Shown here in pieces: positions 1 to 5,931 of a stretch of DNA of 7,342 nt. The DNA comes from Flavobacteriaceae bacterium (GTDB taxonomy: Bacteria; Bacteroidota; Bacteroidia; Flavobacteriales; Flavobacteriaceae). The position numbers and the translations under genes are program-made. The stretch spans positions 1-7,342 of the forward strand of contig JALWYP010000139.1 in NCBI GenBank assembly GCA_026992695.1, written 5' to 3'. Positions within the stretch are counted from its first letter, which is position 1; every line of letters begins with the position of its first letter. The notes under the pieces were generated by a model, which was given only the letters and a program-made list of their open reading frames with translations, ran no database searches and was not told the origin of the DNA.

Positions 1-11
1 TACTTATACTT

Positions 12-1124
12 ATGGCAAAATTGAATATTTTTTTTGGTAAAAAACCCAACTACTTTTATTTGTATTTCTTCATTGTTAGTAGTTTTCTTATCAGTACTTA
101 TTCTTGTGTTAACAACGATTCTTCATATGAAAACTTGGAACCCGATATTGAAGAGAGTGCTTCTCTTACCTATGTTTTAAGTGAAATGGAAACCTTTTTT
201 GACAACGAAGGAAATCCCACCTCGGGTCAAAATCCTACCGGTAATTTTATAATGGATTTTTGTTTTGATTTTGTTTATCCTATTACACTAATTTACAATA
301 CAGGCGCTACGGTAACTGTTTCCAATTTTGATGATTTTATTGCTATTTTACTAAATTCCAGCGAAAATTTATACTTAACAGGAATTGACTTTCCTTTTCA
401 AGTTCAAGTGTATAATGAAGAAACACAGTCTATTGAAATTATTACAATCGAAAATGAAGCACAATTTCAAAATCTAATAAACAGTTGTAATTTTAACGAT
501 TGTTATTGTACTACAGAATACGATCCGGTTTGTGTGTCGATAGGTTTACCGGACGGAACTTATGAGATTATAGAATACCCAAACCAATGTGTAGCAGCAT
601 GCTATGGTTTTAGCTACGAAGATTTTCTAGATTGCAACAGTCCTTGTAATTGTCCGGTCACAACAGATCCGGTTTGCATTTACGATCCAACTCTAGGAAT
701 AATTGAATTTAACAACGCTTGTGAAGCGCAATGCGAAGGCTATACTCCTAACGATTTTGTAAATTGTAATGGATGCAGTATTTATGCTGCAAACATCTTT
801 TCTGGGGATTGCTACACAACAGCAGGAGCCTACAATTTATTTATTGATTTTGAGTATACTGCCACTACTAATTATCCTTATTTTGATATGTATTTGGAAA
901 ACAATGAATATTTTGGTTCTATTCCACTATCCGATTTACCGGTAGTAATTCTAAACTTTCCTATGAGTGGTAACCAAAATGATTTTATAAAAATCTGTAT
1001 AGATGGTGGAACCGATTGTTGTATTGAAGACCAATGGTTATCACCTAATTGTGGAGCTCCTGTTTCTTCTTCCGGACAAATAGATACCCAAAAAATTATT
1101 TACAGAACTGTAAATCGAAAATAA
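12..1124 (+). CDS. Secreted lipoprotein with two Kazal-like cysteine modules
   Basis: This is a 370-residue predicted lipoprotein. The N-terminus has a Lys-rich start, a hydrophobic stretch at about residues 14-28 and a lipobox-like STYSC with the lipidated Cys at 32. It is followed by an Asn/Asp/Glu-rich tether, so the protein should be anchored in the outer membrane. Residues about 84-160 (from FCFDFVYP to NSC) look like a beta-rich domain seen in flavobacterial lipoproteins. Two similar Cys modules follow. Module 1 has Cys 164, 166, 174, 193, 197 and 208; module 2 has Cys 212, 214, 222, 237, 241 and 252. Both share C-x-C-x(5-7)-PVC, then an aromatic residue, x-N-x-C, x3-C and G, the Kazal/follistatin-like pattern of serine protease inhibitors. 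The C-terminal 110 residues hold more Cys, including a CC pair at 336-337, and are unrecognised. The start gives a sensible signal peptide, but only 11 bases precede it, without an in-frame stop, so a start outside the window cannot be excluded. Protease inhibition is inference; the domains could be purely structural. Confidence 0.75.
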   Translation: MAKLNIFFGKKPNYFYLYFFIVSSFLISTYSCVNNDSSYENLEPDIEESASLTYVLSEMETFFDNEGNPTSGQNPTGNFIMDFCFDFVYPITLIYNTGATVTVSNFDDFIAILLNSSENLYLTGIDFPFQVQVYNEETQSIEIITIENEAQFQNLINSCNFNDCYCTTEYDPVCVSIGLPDGTYEIIEYPNQCVAACYGFSYEDFLDCNSPCNCPVTTDPVCIYDPTLGIIEFNNACEAQCEGYTPNDFVNCNGCSIYAANIFSGDCYTTAGAYNLFIDFEYTATTNYPYFDMYLENNEYFGSIPLSDLPVVILNFPMSGNQNDFIKICIDGGTDCCIEDQWLSPNCGAPVSSSGQIDTQKIIYRTVNRK

Positions 1125-1143
1125 TTGTAAAAATAGTTTCGTA

Positions 1144-1163
1144 ACGTTATTTCTTTATAACGT
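1144..1163. repeat. Perfect 7-bp inverted repeat with 6-base spacer upstream of dgkA
   Basis: ACGTTAT at 1144-1150 is mirrored by ATAACGT at 1157-1163 around the spacer TTCTTT. It lies 19 bases after the lipoprotein stop and just upstream of the putative -7 element of the next gene. The stem is AT-rich and has no T-run after it, so it is a poor intrinsic terminator. A regulator binding site overlapping the -33 region is possible. The repeat is seen directly; the role is unknown. Confidence 0.45.
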
Positions 1164-1165
1164 AG

Positions 1166-1173
1166 TATATTTG
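1166..1173 (+). promoter_or_regulatory. Candidate Bacteroidota -7 promoter element for dgkA
   Basis: TATATTTG matches the Bacteroidota primary-sigma consensus TAnnTTTG. It ends 13 bases before the dgkA ATG, which would give a very short leader. No good TTTG/TTG was found at the expected distance upstream (the region around 1137-1145 has only TTTC), so the assignment rests on the -7 element and its position in the 62-base gap. The gap (1125-1186) holds this element and the inverted repeat, and nothing else recognisable. Confidence 0.45.
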
Positions 1174-1186
1174 CCAAAATATATTT

Positions 1187-1564
1187 ATGAATCACAAAGA
1201 AAGTTTTCTTAAAAATCGAATCCGAAGCATTGGTTGGGCTTTTAAAGGTGCTTGGATGCTTCTTAAAAATGAATCCAGTATAAAGGTGCAAGCTGTTTTT
1301 GCATTAGCAAGTATTATTTTGGGATTTTATTTTGATATTTCTAAAACCGAATGGATGATTCAAATCCTCACTATTGGCTTAGTAATGGGTGTAGAAGGTG
1401 TAAATACGGCTGCCGAAGAAATTGCAAACTTCATTCACCCTGAATATCATAAAAAAATAGGGTATATCAAGGATGTAGCTGCCGGTGCTGTTTTTTTTGC
1501 TGCAATAGCTGCTCTTATCGTTGCCGGAATTATTTATATTCCTAAAGTACTATTGCTTTTCTAG
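1187..1564 (+). CDS. dgkA: Diacylglycerol kinase / undecaprenol kinase, DgkA family
   Basis: This is a 125-residue integral membrane kinase of the small DgkA family, whose usual length is about 120-130. Such enzymes form trimers in the inner membrane and use ATP to phosphorylate diacylglycerol (E. coli type) or undecaprenol (many Gram-positive members). An amphipathic N-terminal region (1-28) is followed by three membrane helices at about 33-49, 56-74 and 97-119. Signature residues are present: Glu29 in NES, catalytic-type Glu70 with Asn73 and Glu77 in VEGVNTAAEE, and KDVAAGAV with Lys95-Asp96. Asn81 stands where many homologues have Asp (Asp80 in E. coli). The loop and final helix read more like the Gram-positive/UdpK branch, so lipid specificity is open. 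The ATG is the first in frame after the -7 element. The 3' end overlaps the convergent phosphotransferase gene by 15 bases. It may recycle diacylglycerol from that enzyme or supply undecaprenyl phosphate for the nearby GT2 enzyme; both are inference. Confidence 0.9.
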   Translation: MNHKESFLKNRIRSIGWAFKGAWMLLKNESSIKVQAVFALASIILGFYFDISKTEWMIQILTIGLVMGVEGVNTAAEEIANFIHPEYHKKIGYIKDVAAGAVFFAAIAALIVAGIIYIPKVLLLF

Positions 1565-3526
1565 ATTGCCTAATTGAAGCCCTCCTGTTCTGAACAAATA
1601 ATCTGCGGTTTGATAATAGGATATCGTGTTTTTATAAAATGATTCTTCTTGAGGGAGTGGTAAAAGCTCATTTGTTTGTTTATTCCATTTAAAAAAATCA
1701 ACTCTTTTCTGGTTACTTAAAACCAGTAAACTATCGGTTTTTAACAATCCTAATTTTCTGTAATTACCAATTAAAGCGCGGTTACCATTTACTTCATTTT
1801 GCAAAATATTTACTCCATAAAGGTTTGAGTTATAGTTCCAATTAAACATTCCAAACAAAGTGGGAAATAAATCTATCTGAGAGGTCATTTTTTTTATTTT
1901 TTGGGAAGGTAAAGGTGCATTTACAATAATCGCCGGGATTCGGTAATTTTTTACATCTAATGCTTGTCTGCCCGCACTAGAAGCACAATGGTCTGCCATA
2001 ATAACAAAAACAGTATTTTTATACCAAGGTTTGGTTTGGGCTTTTTTTAACAACTGTCCAATAGCATAATCGGTGTATTTTACAGCGCCATTTCTTCCAG
2101 TTCCAGAAGGAATGTCTATTTTATTTTCAGGATACGTGTAGGGTCTGTGATTGGAGGTTGTCATCACAAAATCAAAAAATCGTTTGTTATTTGCATACGC
2201 AATATCGGCTTGTTGCAGTACTTTATTGTATATATCTTCATCACATACGCCCCAAGCATTTTCAAAAGTTACTTCTTGGTCTTCAATATTAGTACGTTTG
2301 GTTTTAATGGCACTGTCTATTAAAAAACCCCGTCCTCTGTCAATGATATTAAAACCATTACCACCAAAAAAAGTGTTCATATTATCAAAATACCCATCGC
2401 CACCGTAAAAGAAATTTCTTTCGTACCCTTTTTGTTTAAACACGTCACCAATGGTAAATAATCCGGTATTGTTTTTTCGTTTTACAATACTTCTTCCGGG
2501 AGTGGGTGGAATAGAAAGCGTAATGGCTTCCATTCCTCGTACAGTACGGGTTCCGGTAGCAAAAAGATTGGTAAACAGGATGTTTTCTTTGGCTAACGAA
2601 TCTAAAACCGGAGTAATGTTTTGCTTGTTTCCAAAACTTCCTAAAAATTTAGCACTTAAGCTTTCAACACAAATAAAAATAACATTGGGGTATTTTTCGG
2701 GTAATGTATCGTTGTTTTTTACCAGTCTGTAAATAGATTTTTCGTTGGGATAAAACAAACTATCACCGGCTTGTTGAAAAGCCTTCTTTCGTATCTCAAA
2801 GGCTTCTTTTTCATCAATAGTTGCGTAAAATTCGGTATAGGATAGTTCGTTATTTCTAAAGGCGGCAAAAAACGAATAAATTCCGGTTTTAGCCAATTCA
2901 TTATTGTATCGGTTTTTCGAAAACTCTGCAGTTTTATTACTCATCATCGTAACTGAAGCTACCGCGACAATAATAAAAAATAAGGTGGGAAAAATTTTTT
3001 GTTTAAACGAAGTGTTTGCAGTAAAGGTTTGCGTAAAAATGCCTTTACGTTTTGTAATAAAAAGAAGGATTGCCGTAAGCATTAAAATCCCTCCTACTAA
3101 CAACGGGATAGGATACGACTCGTTAATATTTTTTACTACTTCGTAGGTGTAAATTAGATAATCAACAGCTATAAAGTTAAACCTGCGTTTAAATTCTTCC
3201 CAAAAAGTAATTTCGGCAAAAAAGGAAAACAGAAAAATTATAAGCCCTAATGTATAACCAAAATACGTTACAATTTTATCCAACAGGCTTCCGTAAAACC
3301 GTTTGGGTAAAAGTAATAGATACAGCGCATAAGGAATAGCAAAAAAGGAGACTGTTCCCAAATCGAATAAAAATCCATAGGTAAGTGTATTACCCATTTT
3401 AAAAAACGATTTATCGACTTCTGAAAAGTTCCAAAAAAGAAACACAAACCGAAGCAATGTAGACAGTACTAAAAAGGTTAAAACAAAATGCTTTAACAAA
3501 CGATATCGTTGTGGGAAAAGTTTCAT
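1550..3526 (-). CDS. LTA synthase/OpgB-type membrane phosphoglycerol transferase (sulfatase fold)
   Basis: This is a 658-residue inner-membrane enzyme of the alkaline phosphatase/sulfatase superfamily. About five N-terminal membrane helices (about 13-32, 49-73, 88-106, 140-157, 179-195) precede a large periplasmic domain from about residue 260. Active-site motifs appear in family order: VES (287-289, metal-ligand Glu288), TGTRTVRG with likely nucleophile Thr328, WGVCDED (425-431), SNHRPY (458-463, His460) and MADH (510-513, Asp512/His513). Relatives LtaS and OpgB move phosphoglycerol from phosphatidylglycerol to a glycan or glycolipid and release diacylglycerol. Gram-negative Bacteroidota lack classical lipoteichoic acid, so the acceptor is unknown, and another phospho-headgroup such as phosphoethanolamine is possible. 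The ATG at 3526 is chosen because it lies 7 bases after the epimerase stop and is followed by a basic stretch then the first helix. An in-frame ATG at 3580 would add 18 non-hydrophobic residues and overlap the epimerase by 47 bases. It is probably co-transcribed with the epimerase. Confidence 0.88.
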   Translation of the reverse strand: MKLFPQRYRLLKHFVLTFLVLSTLLRFVFLFWNFSEVDKSFFKMGNTLTYGFLFDLGTVSFFAIPYALYLLLLPKRFYGSLLDKIVTYFGYTLGLIIFLFSFFAEITFWEEFKRRFNFIAVDYLIYTYEVVKNINESYPIPLLVGGILMLTAILLFITKRKGIFTQTFTANTSFKQKIFPTLFFIIVAVASVTMMSNKTAEFSKNRYNNELAKTGIYSFFAAFRNNELSYTEFYATIDEKEAFEIRKKAFQQAGDSLFYPNEKSIYRLVKNNDTLPEKYPNVIFICVESLSAKFLGSFGNKQNITPVLDSLAKENILFTNLFATGTRTVRGMEAITLSIPPTPGRSIVKRKNNTGLFTIGDVFKQKGYERNFFYGGDGYFDNMNTFFGGNGFNIIDRGRGFLIDSAIKTKRTNIEDQEVTFENAWGVCDEDIYNKVLQQADIAYANNKRFFDFVMTTSNHRPYTYPENKIDIPSGTGRNGAVKYTDYAIGQLLKKAQTKPWYKNTVFVIMADHCASSAGRQALDVKNYRIPAIIVNAPLPSQKIKKMTSQIDLFPTLFGMFNWNYNSNLYGVNILQNEVNGNRALIGNYRKLGLLKTDSLLVLSNQKRVDFFKWNKQTNELLPLPQEESFYKNTISYYQTADYLFRTGGLQLGNLEKQ

Positions 3527-3533
3527 TTTCGGA

Positions 3534-4475
3534 TTACATAAAATTTTCTTTAAACCAAATAACTTGTTGTTCCAGCCCATCTTTTAAAGAGGTTTGCGGG
3601 TTGTAGTTTAAAACTCGTCTGGCTTTGTCAATATTGGCTTTGGTACGCGATTGGTCACCCGGTCTGGCTGGTTTATTTTCTATTTCTATAGTTGTGTTTA
3701 ATAGTTCTTCAACGGTTTTAATTCCGGTGGCTGTTGAATTTTCTTCTTCGGTACCCAAGTTAAATATTTCACCGTTACAAGCGTCTTCTTTTCCAAAAAC
3801 ACTTACAATTCCGTCTATAATATCTTGTACATAGGTAAAACTTCTAAGGTGTTTTTCACTTCCTTCATAAAGCGGAAAGGGTTTCTTATTTAATCCGCAA
3901 TCTATAAGACGAGTATAAAGTTTATCGGGGCGTTCACGAGGTCCGTACACCGAATACAATCGTAACGAAGTGCCTTGTTGTAAGTTTCGCCGAGAATAAG
4001 CTAACACCAACTGTTCTGCAGCCAATTTGGTTACGCCGTACCATGAAGCCGGTAAAGGTGCTTGGTCTTCTGTTAAGGTTGCGTACAAACCGTAAATTGA
4101 AGAAGTAGCAATATTTATAAAATACGGTTTGTTTTTAAACGATTCAAAAAGCGATAACAATCGTTGTGTGGCAATAAAATTATTGGTGAAATAATCTTCA
4201 AAGGTACTGGTTTGCGAAATTCCGGGCTGCCCTGCAAAATGAATAATATGTGTGGTATCTTCAGGAATAACGGTAACTAAATTTGCTGTACGCAAATCGG
4301 CTTCTATAAACGAAATTCCTTTTTCTATAAGCGTTTGTACATTCAATTTTTTTAAGGAAACATCGTAATAAGGCGAAAAATTATCAATCCCTATTACTTC
4401 AATTCCCATTTGGTGAATTCGCTCTGCGGCATGCGAACCTATAAATCCGGCTGCTCCGGTAACTAATACCTTCAT
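3534..4475 (-). CDS. NAD-dependent sugar epimerase/dehydratase, UDP-glucuronate 4-epimerase-like
   Basis: This is a 313-residue extended short-chain dehydrogenase/reductase that should act in the cytoplasm on a nucleotide sugar. The N-terminal Rossmann motif TGAAGFIGS (6-14) binds NAD. DNFSPYYDVSLKK (31-43) closely resembles the segment after the second strand in UDP-glucuronate 4-epimerases. The catalytic set is visible: Ser in ATSSIYG (123-129) and YGVTK with Tyr146 and Lys150. VYGPRERPD (176-184) and the late RPGDQSRTKAN (271-281) are substrate-domain signatures of the family. The length is slightly shorter than the roughly 330-350 residues of many GAE enzymes. UDP-galacturonate formation is the best guess; a related UDP-hexose 4-epimerase or dehydratase cannot be excluded. 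It is the first gene of a two-gene minus-strand unit, 7 bases before the phosphotransferase, suggesting that both serve one surface glycan. The start is the only ATG that gives the complete Rossmann strand MKVLVTG. Confidence 0.85.
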   Translation of the reverse strand: MKVLVTGAAGFIGSHAAERIHQMGIEVIGIDNFSPYYDVSLKKLNVQTLIEKGISFIEADLRTANLVTVIPEDTTHIIHFAGQPGISQTSTFEDYFTNNFIATQRLLSLFESFKNKPYFINIATSSIYGLYATLTEDQAPLPASWYGVTKLAAEQLVLAYSRRNLQQGTSLRLYSVYGPRERPDKLYTRLIDCGLNKKPFPLYEGSEKHLRSFTYVQDIIDGIVSVFGKEDACNGEIFNLGTEEENSTATGIKTVEELLNTTIEIENKPARPGDQSRTKANIDKARRVLNYNPQTSLKDGLEQQVIWFKENFM

Positions 4476-4496
4476 AAAAATAATAAAATTAGAGTG

Positions 4497-4504
4497 TAAA
4501 AATA
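4497..4504 (-). promoter_or_regulatory. Weak candidate -7 element for the epimerase operon
   Basis: On the minus strand this reads TATTTTTA, one base from TAnnTTTG, and ends 21 bases before the epimerase ATG. No convincing -33 TTTG was seen. In an AT-rich divergent gap such a match is easily found by chance, so it is offered only as the best candidate. Confidence 0.2.
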
Positions 4505-4555
4505 CTATCTTTTTGCGGTATTTACATAATAATTATGCATTCTTGAAAAAAGGAA

Positions 4556-4563
4556 TACTTTTG
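4556..4563 (+). promoter_or_regulatory. Candidate Bacteroidota -7 promoter element for the GT2-LAB_N-GT39 operon
   Basis: TACTTTTG is an exact match to TAnnTTTG, and its last base lies 22 bases before the ATG of the GT2 gene, a suitable place for transcription start near 4570. The upstream region lacks a clear TTTG at the usual distance; TTG at 4543-4545 is too close. The 110-base divergent gap (4476-4585) otherwise shows no gene, repeat or riboswitch-like structure that I can support. Confidence 0.5.
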
Positions 4564-4585
4564 CAATAGTATTTTAAAGCAACTT

Positions 4586-5296
4586 ATGTACGATTTTACC
4601 ATAGTCATTCCGGTTTATAATGAAGAAGACAATCTGGAACGCGTTGAAAAAGAAATGTTGGATTATATAAAAACTACCGATAAAAAAACATCGGTGTTAT
4701 TTGTAAACGACGGCTCAAAGGACAATAGCGAAGCGATAATGAAAGCGATTTGTAATCGAAATGATACTTTTCATTATATCTCGTTTAAAAAAAATTGCGG
4801 TTTAAGTGCCGCTATAAAAGCAGGATTTGACCACGTTGAAGCACCGTTGGTAGGGTATATTGATGCCGATTTACAAACCACACCTCAAGATTTTAATAAA
4901 CTGTTAGAATACATTGGCGAATACGATTTGGTCACAGGAGTAAGAGCAGACCGTAAAGACTCTTTTGTGAAAAATATGTCGTCTAAAATTGCCAACGGAA
5001 TACGCAGAGCATTTACCCACGATGGAATGGACGACACCGGTTGCCCGTTAAAAATCATTAAAACCGAGTACGCAAAAAAAATACCCATGTTTAAAGGACT
5101 GCATCGTTTTTTACCGGCAATGATTTTATTGCAAAACGCAAAAATTACACAAGTTCCGGTTAGGCATTTCCCGCGAGTGGCAGGTGAGGCAAAATTTGGT
5201 TTATGGAACCGGCTTTTAGGACCGCTTTTAGACTGTTTTGCTTATGTTTGGATGAAAAAAAAATACATTAATTACGAAGTAAAAGATAAAAAGTGA
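4586..5296 (+). CDS. GT2 glycosyltransferase, polyprenyl-phosphate sugar transferase (ArnC/DPM1-like)
   Basis: This is a 236-residue GT-A fold enzyme that probably transfers a sugar from a nucleotide donor to undecaprenyl phosphate on the cytoplasmic face of the inner membrane. Motifs are IPVYNEE (8-14), VNDGSKD (40-46), the metal-binding DAD in YIDADLQ (91-97), VTGVRADRKDSF (116-127), GLHRFLPA (171-178) and HFPRVAGEAKFG (194-205). These are the family signatures of dolichol-phosphate mannosyltransferase/ArnC-like GT2 enzymes. Unlike ArnC and GtrB, which are over 300 residues and end in two membrane helices, this protein stops shortly after the catalytic domain with a Lys-rich tail. It therefore looks soluble or peripheral, possibly attached to the following membrane protein. 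It is the first gene of the plus-strand operon, and its TGA stop overlaps the next GTG start. The sugar cannot be inferred, and no ArnA or ArnB homologue is present here. Confidence 0.88.
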   Translation: MYDFTIVIPVYNEEDNLERVEKEMLDYIKTTDKKTSVLFVNDGSKDNSEAIMKAICNRNDTFHYISFKKNCGLSAAIKAGFDHVEAPLVGYIDADLQTTPQDFNKLLEYIGEYDLVTGVRADRKDSFVKNMSSKIANGIRRAFTHDGMDDTGCPLKIIKTEYAKKIPMFKGLHRFLPAMILLQNAKITQVPVRHFPRVAGEAKFGLWNRLLGPLLDCFAYVWMKKKYINYEVKDKK

Positions 5297-5931
5297 GCAA
5301 TTGGATAGTTTATACCATCGGATTTGTTGCTCAGTTTTTATTCTCTGCCCGCTTGGTGGTTCAATGGATAAAATCTGAAAAAAGCAAACGCATCGTTACC
5401 CCTTCCTTATTCTGGAAACTCAGTTTACTGGCTTCGTTTTTATTATTTGTTTACGGCTATCTTCGCGATGATTTTGCTATTATGCTCGGGCAATCGCTTA
5501 CTTATTTTATTTACATTAGAAACCTGCACTTGCAAGGCGAATGGCAAAAAAGTCCAAAGTGGTTTCGCTGGTTTTTATTGCTGTTTCCGGTACTAATTGT
5601 TGCGTATGCCTATAACAACGGTAAATACGATATGTACGAGCTGTTTAACAATAAGGATATTCCGTTTTGGTTATTATTGTTAGGTGTGGTGGCACAAATT
5701 GTTTTTACGCTTCGGTTTGTTTACCAATGGTTGTATAGCGAAAAAGTCAAAACATCACTTCTTCCGGTGGGGTTTTGGGTATTAAGTGTTATAGGAGCAT
5801 CGCTTATTATTACCTATGCGGTTTTTAGAAAAGATCCGGTTTTACTTTTAGGGCACGGTTCGGGATTAATTATTTATCTTAGAAATATTTTTATTTGGAG
5901 AAAACAAGATGATAAAAGCCTTACAAAATAA
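5293..5931 (+). CDS. Membrane protein with two tandem LAB_N (lipid A biosynthesis N-terminal) domains
   Basis: This 212-residue polytopic membrane protein consists of two copies of the LAB_N domain, named after the N-terminus of some lipid-A-disaccharide synthases. No glycosyltransferase domain is attached. Copy 1 spans residues about 10-78 and copy 2 about 131-199. They align without gaps at an offset of 121, sharing the pattern VAQ-x5-R-x2-x-QW-x2-SEK near the start and Y-IRN/YLRN at the end. Helices are expected near 4-24, 38-56, 61-78, 91-107, 124-146, 159-177 and 182-201, i.e. 3+1+3. I recall LAB_N as related to the MtN3/PQ-loop transporters, which suggests a role in moving a lipid-linked sugar across the membrane; this is inference, and a scaffold for the GT2 enzyme is an alternative. 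The start is GTG at 5293, in a 4-base GTGA overlap with the GT2 stop; no earlier in-frame start would suit, and the next Met (64) would remove a domain. Confidence 0.82.
   Translation: MSNWIVYTIGFVAQFLFSARLVVQWIKSEKSKRIVTPSLFWKLSLLASFLLFVYGYLRDDFAIMLGQSLTYFIYIRNLHLQGEWQKSPKWFRWFLLLFPVLIVAYAYNNGKYDMYELFNNKDIPFWLLLLGVVAQIVFTLRFVYQWLYSEKVKTSLLPVGFWVLSVIGASLIITYAVFRKDPVLLLGHGSGLIIYLRNIFIWRKQDDKSLTK
5897..5900 (+). promoter_or_regulatory. Shine-Dalgarno-like GGAG supporting the GT39 start
   Basis: GGAG lies 8 bases before the ATG at 5909, inside the 3' end of the LAB_N gene. Such motifs are uncommon in front of genes in this group, and the other starts in this window have none. It supports the ATG at 5909 despite its 23-base overlap with the upstream gene. 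Confidence 0.4.

Noticed and set aside
1100..1291. 63-codon minus-strand open frame across the lipoprotein-dgkA gap
   Set aside because: It overlaps the start of dgkA antisense, has no family features, and its N-terminal part is simply the complement of the conserved dgkA sequence.
2151..3146. Several plus-strand and one minus-strand open frames within the phosphotransferase gene
   Set aside because: They lie entirely inside a gene with complete catalytic motifs and show no recognisable domain or start context of their own.
3527..3580. Longer start for the phosphotransferase at 3580 (18 extra residues)
   Set aside because: It would overlap the epimerase by 47 bases and add a stretch before the basic/hydrophobic start that does not look like part of the membrane anchor. 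The ATG at 3526, 7 bases after the epimerase stop, fits better.
3625..3834. 69-codon plus-strand open frame antisense to the epimerase
   Set aside because: It is the complement of conserved epimerase C-terminal coding sequence and shows no features of a separate gene.
4885..5088. 67-codon minus-strand open frame antisense to the GT2 gene
   Set aside because: It lies over conserved GT2 motifs on the other strand and has no independent support.
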